The notes beneath the pieces were generated by a model. It did not search any database. It saw nothing but the letters and a program-made list of their open reading frames with translations, and was not told the origin of the DNA. From Nitrospirae bacterium MYbin3 (GTDB lineage: Bacteria > Nitrospirota > Thermodesulfovibrionia > Thermodesulfovibrionales > Dissulfurispiraceae): a DNA stretch of 64,000 nucleotides. The position numbers and the translations under genes were made by a program. This document shows positions 60,318 through 64,000 of the stretch, one piece after another. The stretch's first letter is position 1, and the number at the start of each line of letters is the position of its first letter. The DNA lies in assembly GCA_002753335.1 (NCBI GenBank), contig PEAD01000003.1:31230-95229 (forward strand), read 5' to 3'.

Positions 60318-60352
60318 AAAAACGGCTCCGCTTTTTAAGCGGAGCCGTTTTT
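60318..60352 (+). terminator. Strong terminator closing the cytochrome operon
   Basis: A 16-bp perfect stem AAAAACGGCTCCGCTT / AAGCGGAGCCGTTTTT (60318-60333 and 60337-60352) with a TTT loop and T-run. Its symmetrical A/T flanks would let it work on both strands. Confidence 0.93.
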
Positions 60353-60400
60353 ATTATGATACTCAGTAAAATCATAAAATTTTGCTGGAGGTTAGTTGCT

Positions 60401-61765
60401 GTGAAAAAAACATCTGAATTTAACATTGTTGTTTTATTGTTAAGTATATTGATTGTTCTATCGGGTTCAGGCTGTAAGCAGGAACAATTAAATTCGCCAG
60501 TTATAGCTAATCCATCTCAAAATGATGTGGTATCAACCACGACAGTTCTTGACAGTTTCGCGGCAGGGGTAAATACTGATAACCTAATTATCGAAATGAA
60601 TCCTTATGGAAAGGGTGTGGCATATATCGAATCGGTCGATGGCCAAATGAGGGTTGTCCATAATGGGAAAAAGGGAAAGCTTTATCAGGTGGTTGAGTCA
60701 AATATGGCTTTAAGCCCAGACGGCAGGCGGGTGGCCTATGGCGCCAGATTAGGAGAGAAATGGTTTATTGTAATAGATGGTAATGAAGAGGGGCCCTTTG
60801 AAGAAAAAGGACAACCTGTCTTTAGCCCTGATAGCAAACATGTTGCTTATGAGGCCAAAGTCCGTGGCCTTTGGCATATGTTTGTAAATAAAAAAGCGGG
60901 ACCTAGTATTCCTGTGTATTTTAATGATAAGGCTACATTTAGCAGTGATTCAAGTCGATTGTTGTCTTTGGAAAATTCGGCAGACCATACAGGTATTGTT
61001 TTGCATGTGACTGACTTATCATTCAATAGGCTAGGTTATAGAATGGTTAGGGGGAAGATAATTGTAGTAGATCCAACAAAGACAAGGATTGCTGCTGTTG
61101 ACGTTATAAAAGGCAAACACAAGGTTATTGAATTCAGTTTTGGCCAGCCTGATAATGTAAAGGAGGGGGCTTTGTATGATGAAGTTTCGCACCTTGTTTT
61201 TGGCAGCGAGGGCAACTCGCTATCATATATCGCTAAAAAAGACGGGAAGTTCTATCTCGTATTAAACGATAAAGAAGAACTGATTCCTGATGGAACATAT
61301 CCTTCACCACCTGTAATTCGTCCTGACAACAAGGGAGCAGGACTTCTAATTACCGGCAAGGATGGAGCTTATTTTCACCAAGCTTTTTACAGCGACGGAA
61401 GTAAGAGAATCTTTTATAAGGAGTGCGGTTCACTTACTTACAGCAAAGATGGGCGATTTCATTCTTATGTTGCAATTAGAAATGAGAAATTTACTATTGT
61501 TGTTAATGGCAAGGAGGGGCCTTTTTTTGATCGAGTAATGGAACCACAATTCAGCCCTGATGGGAAATATGTTGCATATCGTGCACGGCATGGTGAAGAG
61601 CGCTTTGTTGTTGTGGCTGATACAAACGGCAAGATAGTAAAAAAACATTCCTCCTATGATAGGGTATTTGAAACTGTATTTACTGATGATGGCAAATCGA
61701 TTGCCTATGGCGTGATAGATGGGGATAAGCTGATTTGGAAGGTTGAAAGGCTGGATAATAGGTAG
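60401..61765 (+). CDS. TolB/WD40-like beta-propeller lipoprotein
   Basis: About 454 residues from a GTG at 60401 with GGAGG about 10 nt upstream. An ATG 15 codons earlier lies just beyond the terminator. Signal FNIVVLLLSILIVLSGSGC ends in a lipobox Cys. The body consists of WD40-like/TolB repeats of the kind LSPDGRRVAYGARLGEKWFI, FSPDSKHVAYEAKVRGLWHM and FSPDGKYVAYRARHGEERFV, suggesting a seven- or eight-bladed propeller. No enzyme motif. It follows the cytochrome operon but is set apart by the terminator. Confidence 0.78.
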   Translation: MKKTSEFNIVVLLLSILIVLSGSGCKQEQLNSPVIANPSQNDVVSTTTVLDSFAAGVNTDNLIIEMNPYGKGVAYIESVDGQMRVVHNGKKGKLYQVVESNMALSPDGRRVAYGARLGEKWFIVIDGNEEGPFEEKGQPVFSPDSKHVAYEAKVRGLWHMFVNKKAGPSIPVYFNDKATFSSDSSRLLSLENSADHTGIVLHVTDLSFNRLGYRMVRGKIIVVDPTKTRIAAVDVIKGKHKVIEFSFGQPDNVKEGALYDEVSHLVFGSEGNSLSYIAKKDGKFYLVLNDKEELIPDGTYPSPPVIRPDNKGAGLLITGKDGAYFHQAFYSDGSKRIFYKECGSLTYSKDGRFHSYVAIRNEKFTIVVNGKEGPFFDRVMEPQFSPDGKYVAYRARHGEERFVVVADTNGKIVKKHSSYDRVFETVFTDDGKSIAYGVIDGDKLIWKVERLDNR

Positions 61766-61864
61766 AATATAACGGTCAGTAGTAAAGCAGTATTTCAGTA
61801 TTTGCAGATTTCAATATGCTATTTTTAAAAGGTGACAATTAATATTTCTATGTAAGCGCTGAAG

Positions 61865-63115
61865 ATGAATAAACTAAAATGGAAGATTCTAGCAATTGTT
61901 CTTGTTCTGATATTTGGAGCTTTTTTTCGTTTTTGGTGCTCCTTTAGCGTTCCTACATATCAATTCGATGAAGGTCTTGTTGTTCCTGCGGCTAAGAGCT
62001 TGCTTCAATATGGAACAACTACTGAAATGCAATGGCTGCATCCTCATTTAAACCTTATCATTTTGTATAACATGATCAATGTTTTTGGCGATAATCCGTA
62101 TGGTTGGAGAATAAGCAATATTTTTTTTGGAACGGTCTCAATTTTTCTAATTTATCTAATTGGCGTAAAGCTCTATCCAAACACTAAAGTCCCTATCCTT
62201 GCATCATGTATTCTAGCGTTTGACCCGTTTCATGCTCATTTTTCGCGTACTGCCTTTATGGAAATTCCGACCAGCTTTTTCTTTTTGCTGTTTTTTTATT
62301 TTATGATCGAATATAGTGAAAATCGCCGTTCAGTCTTAGTTTTAGCCGGCATCGCATTGGGGTTGACAGTGGCTACCAAAGCCTATTATTTTTTTGCGAT
62401 CCCGGTGGTTGTACTTTACACTCTCTACCGGGTGTGGCAGAGAGGAGATTTATCTCATCTTGTCTGGATAGATTTTGTGGTTGCACTTGTTATTCTCCCT
62501 ATAGGCATTTATCTTTTGTCTTACTTCCATTGGTTCGGCCGGGGATATACGCTTCCAGAGTTTTTCGCAATGAAAATGGATGCAATTTGGCTGCAGCAGA
62601 ATTTTTCATTAGATGATTTTGAAATCCCTTGGTACATAGAGGTAGGGGGAAAACCTTGGCAGTGGTTTCTTCGACCATTCATATCAGGACACCAGATATT
62701 TTCGGACGGTGAAAATGGTCGGTTTCTTCTGGAGATTAATAACCCACCTTTTCGTCTGATGGTGATACCTTCTTTAATTCTGGTCAGTGTATATGCATGG
62801 AGAACGAGAACCGTTCAGGAATTATTAGCTCCGATGCTTTTTGTTGTATGTTATTTTATTTTTCTGATAGTGGATAGACCTCTATTTAGCAGCAATTCTG
62901 TTGTATTACTGCCATTTGCATATTTAGCGGTTGCTAGTGCAGTTGTAATCTTTGCACGATGGCTAAATAGAGAAAAGCAGGTATATTCATTTTTTATATT
63001 CGGAGTCGTGGCCTGGGGATTATACACATTCCCTCTCATATCGGGAGAACTGGTCCCTATCTCTTTTTACCGCCCATTAATATCTATTGCAAGCATTATA
63101 AGGGCTTACTACTGA
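61865..63115 (+). CDS. Glycosyltransferase family 39 / ArnT-like membrane protein
   Basis: 416 residues with about nine TM helices. N-terminal TM followed by the catalytic-loop acidic motif YQFDEGLVVPAA. WRISNIFFGTVSIFLIYLIG, AFDPFHAHFSRTAFMEIPTS and LTVATKAYYFFAIPV match the dolichyl/polyprenyl-phosphate mannose protein O-transferase-like PMT_2 group, which moves a sugar from a lipid carrier in the inner membrane. Acceptor unknown. A 99-bp gap upstream shows no clear promoter. Its stop overlaps the next start (TGATG). Confidence 0.8.
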   Translation: MNKLKWKILAIVLVLIFGAFFRFWCSFSVPTYQFDEGLVVPAAKSLLQYGTTTEMQWLHPHLNLIILYNMINVFGDNPYGWRISNIFFGTVSIFLIYLIGVKLYPNTKVPILASCILAFDPFHAHFSRTAFMEIPTSFFFLLFFYFMIEYSENRRSVLVLAGIALGLTVATKAYYFFAIPVVVLYTLYRVWQRGDLSHLVWIDFVVALVILPIGIYLLSYFHWFGRGYTLPEFFAMKMDAIWLQQNFSLDDFEIPWYIEVGGKPWQWFLRPFISGHQIFSDGENGRFLLEINNPPFRLMVIPSLILVSVYAWRTRTVQELLAPMLFVVCYFIFLIVDRPLFSSNSVVLLPFAYLAVASAVVIFARWLNREKQVYSFFIFGVVAWGLYTFPLISGELVPISFYRPLISIASIIRAYY

Positions 63116-63717
63116 TGCTCCAGAGGGGCATCACTATTGCTAGCATTGTTGTATTTACTACAAGCGTAGTTTTCCTTTCTTTTATTTATGGACCTTCTAA
63201 AAGAACTTTTGTTTCACCCGGAAAAGTTGAACTGCTCACCTCACCAATAGATATTTACGAATTTTGGCACTCAACAAAGGTTAGGGGGCGTGTAGCTGTC
63301 CTATTTACACGACATCTTGATTCTGAAATTGGACTGAGCGAGGAGCCAGGAGAAAAATATACCGAACTTGCAATGCGTCATGGAATTGTAAGAAAAATTT
63401 ACCATGTTGTTCCGGATAGTGTGTGGCCGGTTGTTTCTGATAATTTATATCGTCGTAAATTTGCCCGTATTACGTCATACGGCTTTGTGATGGCGCTTGC
63501 AAATGGAAGGATACATGTCCTCCCTCTTTCTCGTTTCAATCCAGAAGACGAAAAATCACTGATAGTTGTAGAGCCTAGTGTATGGAGCAGTGATGAACTT
63601 GCAAAGATTGTTAAATTGATTAAATCAGGAAATCTCAGAACAGATATTATTACTATTGTTAGAGGTTTTTTGTCTGATGCAGAAACTTTCCGATCTGTTC
63701 TGCCTCCTTCCATGTGA
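63115..63717 (+). CDS. Membrane-anchored protein of unknown function
   Basis: Not recognised. 200 residues: an N-terminal TM helix (ITIASIVVFTTSVVFLSFIYG) followed by a soluble domain of about 170 residues, mixed alpha/beta by eye (GRVAVLFTRHLDSEIG, KSLIVVEPSVWSSDELAKIV), probably periplasmic. No cysteines or known catalytic motif. It is coupled to the glycosyltransferase gene by a TGATG overlap, so the two probably work together, for example in surface-glycan synthesis. Confidence 0.6.
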   Translation: MLQRGITIASIVVFTTSVVFLSFIYGPSKRTFVSPGKVELLTSPIDIYEFWHSTKVRGRVAVLFTRHLDSEIGLSEEPGEKYTELAMRHGIVRKIYHVVPDSVWPVVSDNLYRRKFARITSYGFVMALANGRIHVLPLSRFNPEDEKSLIVVEPSVWSSDELAKIVKLIKSGNLRTDIITIVRGFLSDAETFRSVLPPSM

Positions 63718-63735
63718 AATGACCAGGGGACTATA

Positions 63736-64000
63736 TCAAAGTGAACGATACGGTTTTCGAAAAAAGCTCATTCCATAAAGAGACAGATGTCGCATATACT
63801 TAATGTGTTTTCTTGTATATATGCCACTCAGCATAAAGCTTAAAACATGCAGGCTTTCCACAATAGGCAGGTAAAGATATGAGCGCTTCAATTGGCGGAC
63901 AAATGAAGGATTGTATGGTGGATTTAAATATATAGTTTCCAGTGGCTCAAATCCAATTTCTTTTGCTAAAGCCTCAATTTTAGTTAAACTTACTGCCTCT
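63736..64000 (-). CDS. C-terminal fragment of a possible SAM-dependent methyltransferase
   Basis: An open frame of 87 codons enters from the right edge and ends at TGA 63736-63738. It contains LTKIEALAKEIGFEPLETIY and YLNPPYNPSFVRQLKRSY, then YGMSFFRKPYRSL at the end. A segment like IEALAKEIGFEPLE followed by a basic tail is usual at the C-terminus of Methyltransf_11-type enzymes in glycan clusters, but the catalytic part is outside the window. The existence of a coding region is likely; the family is a guess. Confidence 0.5.
   Translation of the reverse strand, partial: EAVSLTKIEALAKEIGFEPLETIYLNPPYNPSFVRQLKRSYLYLPIVESLHVLSFMLSGIYTRKHIKYMRHLSLYGMSFFRKPYRSL

Noticed and set aside
1-64000. 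tRNA, rRNA or intact insertion sequence
   Set aside because: I looked for tRNA T-arm patterns, rRNA-like conserved stretches and transposase frames, and found only chance GGTTCGA-type matches inside genes.

Overview
This 64 kb window looks like a chromosomal segment of a Gram-negative, anaerobic, hydrogen- and metal-metabolising bacterium, most like Nitrospirota or Desulfobacterota/Geobacter-type lineages. The reasons are two-subunit glycyl-tRNA synthetase, pyruvate phosphate dikinase, a HydBGDA-type group 3 [NiFe]-hydrogenase, DUF3786, a type II secretion locus with an outer-membrane secretin, and large multihaem cytochromes that mix CXXCH with CX4CH motifs. The exact phylum cannot be fixed from the sequence alone. 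No rRNA, tRNA, CRISPR array or intact insertion sequence was seen.

Layout. 1-5.1 kb (minus strand): start of an IHF/HU gene, prmA, a two-TM potassium channel with an RCK domain, glyS and glyQ. 5.1-8.2 kb (plus): four minor-pilin genes (FimT/PilV/PilW/PilX-like), cysteine rich. 8.2-12.6 kb (minus): lysS and ppdK. 12.8-18.2 kb (minus): a MacAB-TolC-type operon whose membrane-fusion protein carries an N-terminal cytoplasmic GAF domain. 18.3-20.5 kb (minus): three paralogous small exported proteins built from Pro-Gly-Lys repeats. Each has its own near-identical promoter and 5' leader hairpin. 20.7-26.7 kb: FKBP isomerase, nfo, a nucleotidyltransferase remnant, argB, a small-domain/HDOD/GGDEF signalling operon, zapA with a zapB-like gene, and a phosphodiesterase.

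26.8-32.4 kb (plus): hydBGDA hydrogenase operon with its maturation protease, then DUF3786 and a NUDIX hydrolase. 32.4-39.7 kb: a TPR/peptidase-MA protein (minus), a MITE-like element, thiD, a chemoreceptor with cheW, radA, and two lipoproteins. 39.7-49.9 kb: type II secretion genes E-F-H-I-J-K-L-M-C-like (plus), D on the opposite strand, and G alone.

50.0-60.3 kb (plus): a four-gene operon behind a textbook sigma-54 promoter. It encodes a roughly 1000-residue exported NHL/BACON/FG-GAP protein followed by three multihaem cytochromes with about 44 haem-binding motifs in total (35 CXXCH, 8 CX4CH, 1 CX3CH). A strong terminator ends it. 60.4-64.0 kb: a beta-propeller lipoprotein, a glycosyltransferase-39-type membrane protein, an unknown membrane-anchored protein, and the 3' end of a possible methyltransferase on the minus strand.

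How it may fit together (inference): the hydrogenase balances H2 and NAD(P)H in the cytoplasm. The sigma-54 operon probably supplies exported redox proteins, and the adjacent type II system is a plausible route to the cell surface for them. The pilins, chemoreceptor and c-di-GMP-type genes suit a surface-associated, respiratory life style. The most unusual items are the cytochrome operon, the triplicated repeat-protein cassette with its conserved leader, and the GAF-MFP fusion.
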